Shown: piece by piece, positions 1 to 6,088 of the stretch
Position numbering within the stretch: position 1 is the first letter of the stretch
Layout of the letters: every line of letters begins with the position of its first letter
Assembly (NCBI GenBank): GCA_031254225.1
Contig: JAIRUU010000118.1
Location: 1-10,786, forward strand
Reading direction: 5' to 3'
Source: Candidatus Elusimicrobium euhamitermitis
GTDB taxonomy: Bacteria > Elusimicrobiota > Elusimicrobia > Elusimicrobiales > Elusimicrobiaceae
Length of the DNA stretch: 10,786 bases
Made by a program: the position numbers and the translations under genes
Notes under the pieces: generated by a model
Seen by the model: the letters and a program-made list of their open reading frames with translations, nothing else
Told to the model about the DNA's origin: nothing
Databases searched by the model: none

Positions 1-31
1 TTAGACGTGGGTTCGATTCCCATCGCCCGCT
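1..31 (+). tRNA. 3' end of a tRNA, probably tRNA-Gly (5' part outside window)
   Basis: The first 31 bases read as the end of a tRNA. A T-arm GTGGG-TTCGATT-CCCAT (8-24) has five pairs, one of them G-U, and carries the invariant TTCGA loop. It is followed by the acceptor 3' strand CGCCCGC (24-30) and a T at the discriminator position (31). An acceptor end CGCCCGC with U73 is typical of bacterial tRNA-Gly, which begins GCGGGCG. The anticodon lies outside the window, so the identity is inferred. No CCA is encoded (TTTT follows), so the CCA end must be added by nucleotidyltransferase. tRNA-Cys also has U73 but usually a different acceptor stem. Confidence 0.85.
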
Positions 32-55
32 TTTTGAAAAAAAGCGGCGGAGCAA

Positions 56-77
56 CGCAAACTGCTTTGCGGCTTTT
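56..77 (+). terminator. possible weak terminator after the tRNA
   Basis: CGCAAA (56-61), loop CTGC, TTTGCG (66-71), then GC and four T. The stem is only 6 bp and the T-run is short, so termination is likely partial at best. It lies just upstream of the ribosome binding site of the next gene, and the tRNA and that gene may be partly cotranscribed. Confidence 0.3.
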
Positions 78-92
78 ATATCGGAGGCGTAC

Positions 93-764
93 ATGGCGGC
101 TGATGATTTTGAGAAAGAATTAAACGGAAGCCCGAAAAAATCAAAAGATTTTTGGCTGTTTTTGATTTTTGTGGATATTATAGCTTTGGTTTTTTTCGGC
201 TTTCTGATATATCAGTCTCTGTCGGCAAAATTTAACGCGCCGCCCGCGGGCAAAAGCAGCAATGTCCCCGTCAAAGAAAGCCACGCAAAAAACGTTGCCG
301 CGCAGCCGCAGATGCAGCCGGAGGAGATTACTTCCGCGCCTGAGATTTTAAACCCGTCCGCCGCGCTTCCAGTTCAGCAAAATCTGCCGCCAGCGCCGCC
401 GCCGGCAGCGCAAATCCAGACCGCGCCGCCGCCCACTCAGATACAGCCCGCTCCAAACCCGCAGCCGGCCGCACAGCCTCAGCCCAAGCCGGTACAGAAA
501 CAGCAAAGCGTATTTATTGAGCCTACAAAAGGCAGAGGCAGAAACGTTACTTTTAAATATTTCGGCGCGGCAAAGAGCGTCAGCATAGTCAGCGGTTTTA
601 CCATGACAAAGCCGCAGGCTCTTAAAAAAGTTGACGGCGTATGGCAGGGCTCGTTTGTAATTTATCCGGGCGAGTATAAATATTTGTTTATTGTTGACGG
701 CGTTAAAACGCTTGATCCAAACGCGGCGGAATCCGACGGGCGTTCAGTCGTCGCAATACAGTAG
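93..764 (+). CDS. membrane-anchored protein with C-terminal CBM48/AMPK-type domain
   Basis: 223 residues in three parts. Residues 1-19 are a short charged N-terminus with KKSK just before the membrane. Residues 20-43 form one hydrophobic helix. Residues about 45-145 are a Pro/Gln/Ala-rich, probably disordered linker. Residues about 147-223 resemble the E-set/CBM48 glycogen-binding fold of AMPK beta and isoamylase-type proteins, with the landmarks KKVDGVW, PGEYKYLFIVDG and LDPNA. The positive-inside rule puts the domain outside the cytoplasm. The aromatic residues that contact glycan in AMPK-type domains are not evident: the usual GDFNGW-like turn reads SGFTMT and the strand after VDG reads VKTLDP. 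It may therefore bind protein or another ligand. The start has a good SD (GGAGG at 83-87, 5 nt before ATG). It is the first gene of a three-gene operon. The fold assignment is fairly secure, the role is unknown. Confidence 0.8.
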   Translation: MAADDFEKELNGSPKKSKDFWLFLIFVDIIALVFFGFLIYQSLSAKFNAPPAGKSSNVPVKESHAKNVAAQPQMQPEEITSAPEILNPSAALPVQQNLPPAPPPAAQIQTAPPPTQIQPAPNPQPAAQPQPKPVQKQQSVFIEPTKGRGRNVTFKYFGAAKSVSIVSGFTMTKPQALKKVDGVWQGSFVIYPGEYKYLFIVDGVKTLDPNAAESDGRSVVAIQ

Positions 765-770
765 GAGTTT

Positions 771-1355
771 ATGGAAAAGTTTGACTGGTCCGAAGGAATA
801 GAAAATTATATTGACGCGCTGTCGTCCGGCAGCGCGGTGCCTGGCGGCGGCAGCGCGGCCGCGGCCGCGGCGGCTTTTGGCTGCGGGCTTGCTCTTATGG
901 CTATTGCTACGACGCTGAAATTAAAATCTACAAATCCCGCGTTTATAACGCCGCTGGCAAGCGCGGAAAACGGGTTAAAAACTTCTCTGGGAAAATTTAA
1001 AAATTTTGTGACGCAGGACAGCGTTGTATACCAAAAATATCTTGAAACAAAAAAAGCCGCCAAGGCGGACCCTTCAATTTCAATTAATCCCGCTCTTAAG
1101 GAAATTGCCGTCGTGCCGATAGACTGCGCGCTGGAATGCATGGTTGTGTTAAAAGAAACGGGAAAAATTAAAAGCGGCGTCGCGCCCATGATTATTTCTG
1201 ACATGAACTGCGCCGAACACCTGCTTCTGGCAGCGTTAAAATGCTGCGTTGAAAACATGAAAATAAATTTGCCTTACGTCAAAGAAGCGGCGGTGGAAGA
1301 AATGCTGAAACAGACCATTGAGCAGGCTCTTAAAACCGCGGAGGCCCGCCCGTGA
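771..1355 (+). CDS. cyclodeaminase/cyclohydrolase family protein (FTCD C-terminal type)
   Basis: 194 residues, the normal length for stand-alone members of the formiminotransferase-cyclodeaminase C-terminal family, which includes FchA methenyl-THF cyclohydrolase. The family hallmark is at residues 12-45: a helix NYIDALSSGSAVPGGGSAAA (P24, G25-G27, S28) leading into an Ala-rich helix. The C-terminal SDM-x-x-A-x-x-LLLAALK segment also fits. By family knowledge the likely activity is hydrolysis of 5,10-methenyl-THF, or deamination of formimino-THF, in the cytosolic one-carbon pathway. No formiminotransferase domain is attached, so the cyclohydrolase role is more likely, but the two cannot be separated by sequence alone. 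The stop codon of the previous gene (TAG) is inside its SD TAGGAG, only 3 nt before ATG, which suggests coupled translation. Its own end overlaps the next start by GTGA. Confidence 0.85.
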   Translation: MEKFDWSEGIENYIDALSSGSAVPGGGSAAAAAAAFGCGLALMAIATTLKLKSTNPAFITPLASAENGLKTSLGKFKNFVTQDSVVYQKYLETKKAAKADPSISINPALKEIAVVPIDCALECMVVLKETGKIKSGVAPMIISDMNCAEHLLLAALKCCVENMKINLPYVKEAAVEEMLKQTIEQALKTAEARP

Positions 1356-2935
1356 CTACCGTTGATACGGCGCCGGCGGCGGCGCGGGAAACAGAGCTTT
1401 TGGACGCGGTAATTACCGCGCTGCCCTGCGCCGCGCCCGAAACCGCGCGGCAGATAGCCGCGGTTTACAAAGGCAAAACCACGCCCGAAAAACTGGCCGG
1501 CCGCATAAAACAAATCAAAGAAAATTTAATATTCAATACGTCTGAGACGGACGCCTGCGCCGCTGACCTGCTGCTTGACAAAACCACGCGCGCCGCCGCG
1601 CTCACGCGCCTGAGAACAGCAAAAAATAAAGAAGCGGTTGAAAAATTCCGGGCCGCGCTGCACTTCGGCGCGAGGACTAAAGAAACGCTTGTTTCTTTTT
1701 ACGCCTCCCCCGCCGCGGAAATGTTTTTTGACGCGGAAATTGCCGCGGTTTTAACTTCTCCCGCAGACCAGGAAACTTCTTACAACGCTATAAAAACACT
1801 GGAAGACAAAGCGGAAAATCTGAGAACGCGGAATAAGGCGCAAAATAATTTGGAAGACATTAAAACTTATACTTTAAAATACGGTTTTCCCATGCACGCG
1901 GTTTTAACGCTCGGCGGGATTTTTAACAACGCGGGCGCGAGAAGTTTTAAAGAATATTTTGACGGCGTTTTTAGCAAACTTCAAAATATCGCGGACAATG
2001 AAAAACTAAACGTCTTTCTGACTTTGAAAACTTTGACCGGTTTTCTGACGGAGGAGGACGCCGCGGCTTTTGCCGCGCTCGCCAAAGCGATACCTTACCC
2101 GCTGCACGAGACGGACATTTTTACGCTGGGCTGCCGTTATATGCCGGCCAAAACGCCGGCGGAAACGGCGGCGACGCTTGAGGCTGTTTTAATGCGGCTG
2201 CCTTTTATGGAAATAAAAGAGGAAAACCTCGGCATGGCGGTCAAAGTGCTGACGGAAGCCTCCGCCGAATATCTGGAAAGCACCACGGCCGCGGCGCAGA
2301 AAAATAAAGATTTGGCGCAATTCCGCAAAGCGCTTTCAAAATATGATTTTTTTGAAAATTTTTCTTATGACATCGCCAAAAAATACGCGGGAGCGGCCAC
2401 CGCGCGCGAAGTGGTTGAAAAGTTTGAAAATATTTTGAAAAAATTTATTTTCTGCAGCGGCAAAAGCGAAAATAACGATTTGGCGTGCAAGGTGCTGCTG
2501 GGCAAAATTACCGAGGAAGAAGCGCTTACCCAGGCCGCCTACCGCCGCGACTTAAAAGCAAAAAGCCTGACAAAAGGGCTTGCTCCGGAAGTGTTAAAAA
2601 AATATCTGGGCACCATGCCGCCGGACGAGATTATGCGGTTTTTTGAAAAACATATACTCAAATATTCTTTCTGGAAAACCGACGGCGCAAAACATCTTTA
2701 CGCGCTTGAGGCGCTGGTGGCGGAGCTTAACGGCACGTCCAGCGCGGAAATTTCCCGCTTTGTTTTTAACGCGCTGGAGGAAGGGTATGAGCTTTCCGCC
2801 GTCTCCGGCCTGCTTGAGACCATTACTCCTAAAGAAAAGCTTAAAATAACGGAAAACGACCTTAAAAAAAGCCTGCCCTACCTGCACAGAACGCAGCAGG
2901 ACAGGGAAAATCTGTCTTCTATTTTTGACGAATAA
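1352..2935 (+). CDS. conserved-looking all-helical protein of unknown function
   Basis: 527 residues, not recognised. It starts at GTG, overlapping the previous stop as GTGA. A strong SD (GGAGG at 1340-1344, 7 nt spacing) sits inside the upstream gene and fixes this start. No signal peptide or membrane helix is visible, so it is probably cytosolic. The sequence is rich in Ala, Lys, Glu and Leu and reads as amphipathic helices almost throughout, possibly a helical-repeat scaffold. Segments such as KKYLGTMPPDEIMRFFEKH (about residues 411-430) look structured, but I can name no catalytic motif. Base composition and codon use match the neighbours, so there is no sign of recent transfer. Coupling to the cyclohydrolase-family gene suggests coexpression but not a specific job. 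Confidence 0.75.
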   Translation: MTTVDTAPAAARETELLDAVITALPCAAPETARQIAAVYKGKTTPEKLAGRIKQIKENLIFNTSETDACAADLLLDKTTRAAALTRLRTAKNKEAVEKFRAALHFGARTKETLVSFYASPAAEMFFDAEIAAVLTSPADQETSYNAIKTLEDKAENLRTRNKAQNNLEDIKTYTLKYGFPMHAVLTLGGIFNNAGARSFKEYFDGVFSKLQNIADNEKLNVFLTLKTLTGFLTEEDAAAFAALAKAIPYPLHETDIFTLGCRYMPAKTPAETAATLEAVLMRLPFMEIKEENLGMAVKVLTEASAEYLESTTAAAQKNKDLAQFRKALSKYDFFENFSYDIAKKYAGAATAREVVEKFENILKKFIFCSGKSENNDLACKVLLGKITEEEALTQAAYRRDLKAKSLTKGLAPEVLKKYLGTMPPDEIMRFFEKHILKYSFWKTDGAKHLYALEALVAELNGTSSAEISRFVFNALEEGYELSAVSGLLETITPKEKLKITENDLKKSLPYLHRTQQDRENLSSIFDE

Positions 2936-2957
2936 TTGTATTCCGTCCTCAGATTTT

Positions 2958-3119
2958 TTCCTCTCCCTCGGAGGGAGAGGACACAGGAGAGGGTTTTATA
3001 CACAATATGTACACAAATATGCGCCGTCCGGCTTGGAAAAACTCGGCGCAAAAAATGGAACTTTCTCCCTCAGCCAACGCTGCCACTCGCCACAACTCCT
3101 GCCGCGCAAGGGGCGGGGG
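2958..3119. repeat. interspersed-repeat-like DNA with a strong palindrome
   Basis: Noncoding block after the 527-residue gene. The left part has a near-perfect palindrome CCTCTCCCTC-G-GAGGGAGAGG (2960-2980), then ACACAGGAGAGGG. Two imperfect tandem units follow, TACACAATATG (2999-3009) and TACACAAATATG (3010-3021), then a 7-bp hairpin TGCGCCG/CGGCGCA (3020-3026 with 3044-3050). The right part (3064-3119) reads as the CTCCCTCAGCC... and CAAGGGGCGGGGG type of sequence. From memory both ends resemble short repeats scattered in many bacterial genomes. Three short ORFs of 61-70 residues overlap here in different frames, but their translations are low-complexity and look spurious. No copy elsewhere in the window proves repetition. 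Confidence 0.5.
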
Positions 3120-3132
3120 TAAAAATTTACCC
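3117..3132. promoter_or_regulatory. short palindrome upstream of the GYF gene promoter
   Basis: GGGTAAA-AA-TTTACCC (3117-3132), two perfect 7-bp arms around two A. It sits about 20 bp upstream of the proposed -35 of the next gene, a position where an operator or activator site could lie. It could equally be the outer edge of the repeat-like block. Only the symmetry is seen; the regulatory role is speculative. Confidence 0.25.
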
Positions 3133-3151
3133 GCAAAAAAAGTTCTAAAAT

Positions 3152-3179
3152 TTGCTATGCTAATTAATATGTATATACT
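3152..3179 (+). promoter_or_regulatory. probable sigma-70 type promoter of the GYF-domain gene
   Basis: TTGCTA (3152-3157) as -35, 16 bp spacer, TATACT (3174-3179) as -10, giving a start near 3186 and a leader of about 20 nt that contains the weak SD AAGGGA (3193-3198). A second option in the same stretch is an extended -10, TGCTATGCT (3153-3161). The DNA is AT-rich, so chance matches are possible. Confidence 0.45.
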
Positions 3180-3206
3180 TAATTTTATATAAAAGGGAAA
3201 TTATCT

Positions 3207-5168
3207 ATGAGATATTGGGTTTATATAAATGATAAAGTCGCAGGGCCGTATGAAGAAAATAAAATCCCCGCGGTTGAGGGTTTCACGCCGGATACTCTTA
3301 TCTGTTCCGAGATTATTGAAGAAGGCGCCTCGCAGGAGTGGATACCTGCCAGTTCCGTTTTACGCATACCTGATCTCCTGACGGACAACGTTTCCGAGAG
3401 ACATTTGGACACCGGCATTTCAACAAACACTTACGTCGCCGCAAAAGAAGTGGACATTAAAGAGGCGGAAAAACCTAAAACGGGCGCGTCAGTTCATGCG
3501 GCCTCCTATTCTTCCGGCCGCGAAGAAATGCTGTTTGAGAAAATTTTACAGTTGTCCAAAGAAATAGAAAACCTTCGCTCCGAAGTCAGAAAACTGGCGG
3601 AAAAAACTTCCGCGCAGGCCGCCCCTATTGAAGATCCGCTTGACAAAATACTGACTGAAGCGGGCGTCGCTCCCGCGGGCAAAATTTTTACCCATGAAGA
3701 AGTTGAGCAGGAAGAGGCCGTAAAAACCGCCATAAAAAGCATAGCCGAGGATAATACTCCGCCGCAGATGGACATTCTTTCCGTCGGCGGGTCCGCGCCG
3801 CAAAAAGCCGCCCCTCAGCCGGCGCCCGCGCATGTAAAACCCGCGGCGGAAGAAATTTTTAAAGAGGAAAAAATTGTAGATTCTTTTCCCGCGTCTTCAG
3901 TCCTGCCGGAATTAAACGAAACTTTAAACGCCAAACCGGAAGAAAAACATGAGGACGGTGTGCCGTCCCAGAGCTTAGACAGCGCGCTGGACAGTTTGTT
4001 TGAGCCCGTTAAACTGCAGCCCATTATGCTTGAAGAGATTACCGCCGGCAAAGACGACCCTACTTTGACGCAGACGCTGACCGGCCCCATGAACGCGTCA
4101 ACGGAAGAAGAATCCGCTGTTGTATCTTCCGCGCTGGATTCTCTTTACAGAACGCCGCAGGCTAAGCCCGAGCCGGTCAAAGAGCCTCAGATTGATTTTG
4201 AAGATCTTATTAAAAAGCCGGAACCGGCTAAGGCTGCCGTCTCCGCTAAAATAGTCGCGCCGTCGCTTAAAGAAGAAAAACCCGCTAAGCAGGAGCCTTT
4301 AAAAGAAGCGACCATGGTTACGCAGATTAATAATACCATGTCCGAAATACAGCTGGGCAATGAAAAGACTTCTTTGATTTCAAACTTTATACCGCCGTCG
4401 GGAATGGAACAGCAGGTACAGAAAAAAGAAGAAGCGGGGGTGCAGGAAATCGTCGGTAATTTCACGGACGGCGGCTTAAGCGGGGGGGAGCCTACGCTTC
4501 ACCAGGCGCCCGTTATAAAACGCGTTAAACCCGCGGATATTAAGACAAATCCGCTGATTTCCGCCTCAAAAGCCGCGGCTTCCGCCGCGCCGGACACGAC
4601 GGAAAAAATAAGTTTTATGGACCAGCTCGGAACAGAGGAAGAAACTACCGCCGCGCCCAAGACCGGAATGATGAAAAAAATTATGGTCGCGGTAATGTCG
4701 GTCATTCTGCTGCTGATAATAGTTTTCGGCCTAATGTTTGCAAAAATGATTCCGGACGTTTTTGGTTTGTTTACGCCTAAGCAGCAGAAAGCGGCCGCTT
4801 CCGTTGCGCCCGCAGGGCCTTTGCCGCAGTCCGCGCCCTCTGCGCCCGCGCCTTCCATGCCTCAGCCGCAGCCTTCGGCCGCGGCTCAGATGTCGGGCAA
4901 TGAAAGCCAGATTCTTATTGACGCGCAAAATCATGTTTTGCCAAACGGCATGACGCTGCTAGGCGCCGTGGCCGCCAGGCACCCTAACCAGGTCGCGTCG
5001 GTGGACTGGGCCGTTAAACAGTATGACCCGTCAAATTATATAGTCAGCGCTAAAGTGCCGCCGGAAACCAGCACAAGTCTTATGACTGTTTACCGCTTTA
5101 ACTATGTGCCGGACACAAGGGAACTTAAACCGCTTACGTCGGATTCAAAAAATCTGCTGGGTATGTAG
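3207..5168 (+). CDS. GYF_2-domain single-pass membrane protein, function unknown
   Basis: 653 residues. Residues 1-60 match the bacterial GYF_2 (DUF4339) pattern: YWVYINDKVAGPY, then GFTPDTLIC, then EWIPASSV. Residues about 102-138 look like a coiled coil (EKILQLSKEIENLRSEVRKL). Residues about 140-485 are a long acidic, Pro/Ala-rich and probably disordered region in which the motif SALDSL(F/Y) occurs twice (259-265 and 308-314). Residues about 490-513 are one hydrophobic helix preceded by MMKK, so the long N-terminal part is predicted cytosolic. A Pro/Ala linker and a compact C-terminal domain (about 565-653) would be outside the inner membrane. GYF domains commonly bind proline-rich peptides, so a scaffold role is plausible. 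The layout recalls GltJ/AgmX of the Myxococcus gliding machine, but I see no zinc ribbon. It has its own promoter and terminator. Confidence 0.75.
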   Translation: MRYWVYINDKVAGPYEENKIPAVEGFTPDTLICSEIIEEGASQEWIPASSVLRIPDLLTDNVSERHLDTGISTNTYVAAKEVDIKEAEKPKTGASVHAASYSSGREEMLFEKILQLSKEIENLRSEVRKLAEKTSAQAAPIEDPLDKILTEAGVAPAGKIFTHEEVEQEEAVKTAIKSIAEDNTPPQMDILSVGGSAPQKAAPQPAPAHVKPAAEEIFKEEKIVDSFPASSVLPELNETLNAKPEEKHEDGVPSQSLDSALDSLFEPVKLQPIMLEEITAGKDDPTLTQTLTGPMNASTEEESAVVSSALDSLYRTPQAKPEPVKEPQIDFEDLIKKPEPAKAAVSAKIVAPSLKEEKPAKQEPLKEATMVTQINNTMSEIQLGNEKTSLISNFIPPSGMEQQVQKKEEAGVQEIVGNFTDGGLSGGEPTLHQAPVIKRVKPADIKTNPLISASKAAASAAPDTTEKISFMDQLGTEEETTAAPKTGMMKKIMVAVMSVILLLIIVFGLMFAKMIPDVFGLFTPKQQKAAASVAPAGPLPQSAPSAPAPSMPQPQPSAAAQMSGNESQILIDAQNHVLPNGMTLLGAVAARHPNQVASVDWAVKQYDPSNYIVSAKVPPETSTSLMTVYRFNYVPDTRELKPLTSDSKNLLGM

Positions 5169-5180
5169 AGTTTTTTGTGA

Positions 5181-5213
5181 AGCCGGCCGCGCGTTTGCGC
5201 GGCCGGCTTTTTT
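5181..5213 (+). terminator. strong intrinsic terminator after the GYF-domain gene
   Basis: A 12-bp perfect GC-rich stem, AGCCGGCCGCGC (5181-5192) with GCGCGGCCGGCT (5197-5208), loop GTTT, followed by a T-run to 5213. It begins 12 nt after the stop codon and isolates the GYF gene from the lipoprotein genes. Confidence 0.95.
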
Positions 5214-5241
5214 GCGCCCTCCGTTTCATTTCCATTTTTTA

Positions 5242-5247
5242 TATAAT
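5242..5247 (+). promoter_or_regulatory. -10 box of the first lipoprotein gene, likely leaderless
   Basis: A perfect TATAAT at 5242-5247 lies between the upstream terminator and the ATG at 5254. The expected start of transcription, 7 nt after the box, is the A of the ATG itself. No good -35 is visible at 15-19 bp. No purine-rich SD exists between box and ATG. Confidence 0.5.
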
Positions 5248-5253
5248 AAATAT

Positions 5254-5703
5254 ATGAAAAAGTTGCGCGCGTATATTTTATTGTTTGCGGCCGTTGCGGC
5301 GCTTGGCGGCTGCGGCCTGGATATCGGGCAGATATATATACTTATAAATAAAGCCGGCGGCTGGCGGCAGACTTTGGAAAAGGTCCGCGAGGCCGAACAT
5401 AAATCTCCGTATATGGAAGCTGTTGCGGCCAATGCCTCCGCTGCGGGGCAGCAGACCTCTTCCTCTTCGTCCGCGCTGACGTATTTGGACGACAGGCAGA
5501 AGAAACTTATTGAGATAATAAAGGCCGTTTACGGCGACGCGGCTGCAGGCGAAGCGCAGGCCGAATACGCAGCCATGAACGAAGAACTTAAAGCCGCGGC
5601 GGTAAGCGCAAAAAATGACAAAGATTTTTTGTTAAAGCAGCAGCAGATAATTGCGAAACGTTCCGCAAATATAAAAGCGATAACTTTGAAATACAGACAG
5701 TAG
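5254..5703 (+). CDS. small predicted lipoprotein, unknown function
   Basis: 149 residues from the ATG at 5254. The open frame extends further upstream, but that extension would run back through the terminator and the end of the GYF gene. Only this start gives a proper signal peptide: MKKLRAY, a hydrophobic stretch, then lipobox LGGC with the lipidated Cys at residue 20. The mature part begins with a short hydrophobic segment (IGQIYILINKAGGW), then a Ser/Ala linker. It ends in about 80 charged helical residues (from LTYLDDRQKKLIEII) likely to form a helical hairpin or coiled coil. No known family recognised. There is no SD before the ATG, and TATAAT ends 6 nt upstream. The stop codon lies inside the SD of the second lipoprotein gene, so the two are an operon. 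Confidence 0.75.
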   Translation: MKKLRAYILLFAAVAALGGCGLDIGQIYILINKAGGWRQTLEKVREAEHKSPYMEAVAANASAAGQQTSSSSSALTYLDDRQKKLIEIIKAVYGDAAAGEAQAEYAAMNEELKAAAVSAKNDKDFLLKQQQIIAKRSANIKAITLKYRQ

Positions 5704-5709
5704 GAGACC

Positions 5710-6045
5710 ATGATGAAAAAAATATTAGTTTTAGCGGCGGCCGTTTTTGCGGCCGCGGCGTGCGCGACAAGCGGCAAAAATATTGAAATGCTTAGCAAAA
5801 GCGACGTCAGCGGCATGACGACGACCGACGTTGTTTCTTATTACAAAGAAAGCAACCAGAAACTGCTTGACCAGCTGGTTTTTGACAACGGCTCGCAGAA
5901 TTATGATAAATATGTGAGCGTTTTTAACAATATGGACGGTGACTTAAACGCAATGTCCGCCGTAAAAACTTCCAAAGACGGCTATTACCAAAAACTTGAA
6001 ACCGTCGTTGACAAATACCGCGCGCAAATCAAAAAGATAAAATAA
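5710..6045 (+). CDS. small predicted lipoprotein, unknown function
   Basis: 111 residues as given, or 110 if translation begins at the second ATG (5713), which has the better 6-nt distance from the SD AGGAG. The signal peptide is MKKILVLAAAVF followed by AAAAC. The Cys at residue 18 is the likely lipidation site, although Ala at -3 is a less usual lipobox. The mature part of about 93 residues is polar and helical, with Tyr- and Asp-rich stretches (VVSYYKESNQKLL, YDKYVSVFNNMDGD) and a Lys-rich end. It belongs to no family I can name. It is the second gene after another lipoprotein, 6 nt apart, and is followed at once by a terminator. The two mature proteins do not look alike, so this is not an obvious duplication. 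Confidence 0.75.
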   Translation: MMKKILVLAAAVFAAAACATSGKNIEMLSKSDVSGMTTTDVVSYYKESNQKLLDQLVFDNGSQNYDKYVSVFNNMDGDLNAMSAVKTSKDGYYQKLETVVDKYRAQIKKIK

Positions 6046-6053
6046 ATATTGAT

Positions 6054-6088
6054 AAAAAAATAACCCCGAGTCTTCGGGGTTATTTTTT
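6054..6088. terminator. bidirectional intrinsic terminator between lipoprotein gene and metK
   Basis: TAACCCCGA (6061-6069), loop GTCT, TCGGGGTTA (6074-6082), flanked by seven A on the left and six T on the right. The stem can extend through the A/T pairs, and there is a U-run for transcripts in both directions. It serves two convergent genes; the right T-run overlaps the metK stop codon (6087-6089). Confidence 0.93.

Noticed and set aside
806..1258. 150-residue - strand ORF within the cyclohydrolase-family gene
   Set aside because: It is a mirror of a recognised + strand gene with GC-rich Ala codons; no family pattern or promoter on that strand.
2925..3192. Three overlapping + strand ORFs of 61-70 residues as possible small genes
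   Set aside because: They overlap each other in different frames inside repeat-like DNA, their products are low-complexity Arg/Pro/Gly-rich strings, and none has a convincing SD.
3546..4858. Several - strand ORFs of 89-119 residues inside the GYF-domain gene
   Set aside because: They are shadows of the low-complexity linker codons; no start signals or domain patterns.
5104..5253. Longer N-terminus for the first lipoprotein (199 residues)
   Set aside because: It would start inside the GYF gene, run through a strong terminator and bury the signal peptide. The ATG at 5254 gives a correct lipobox distance.
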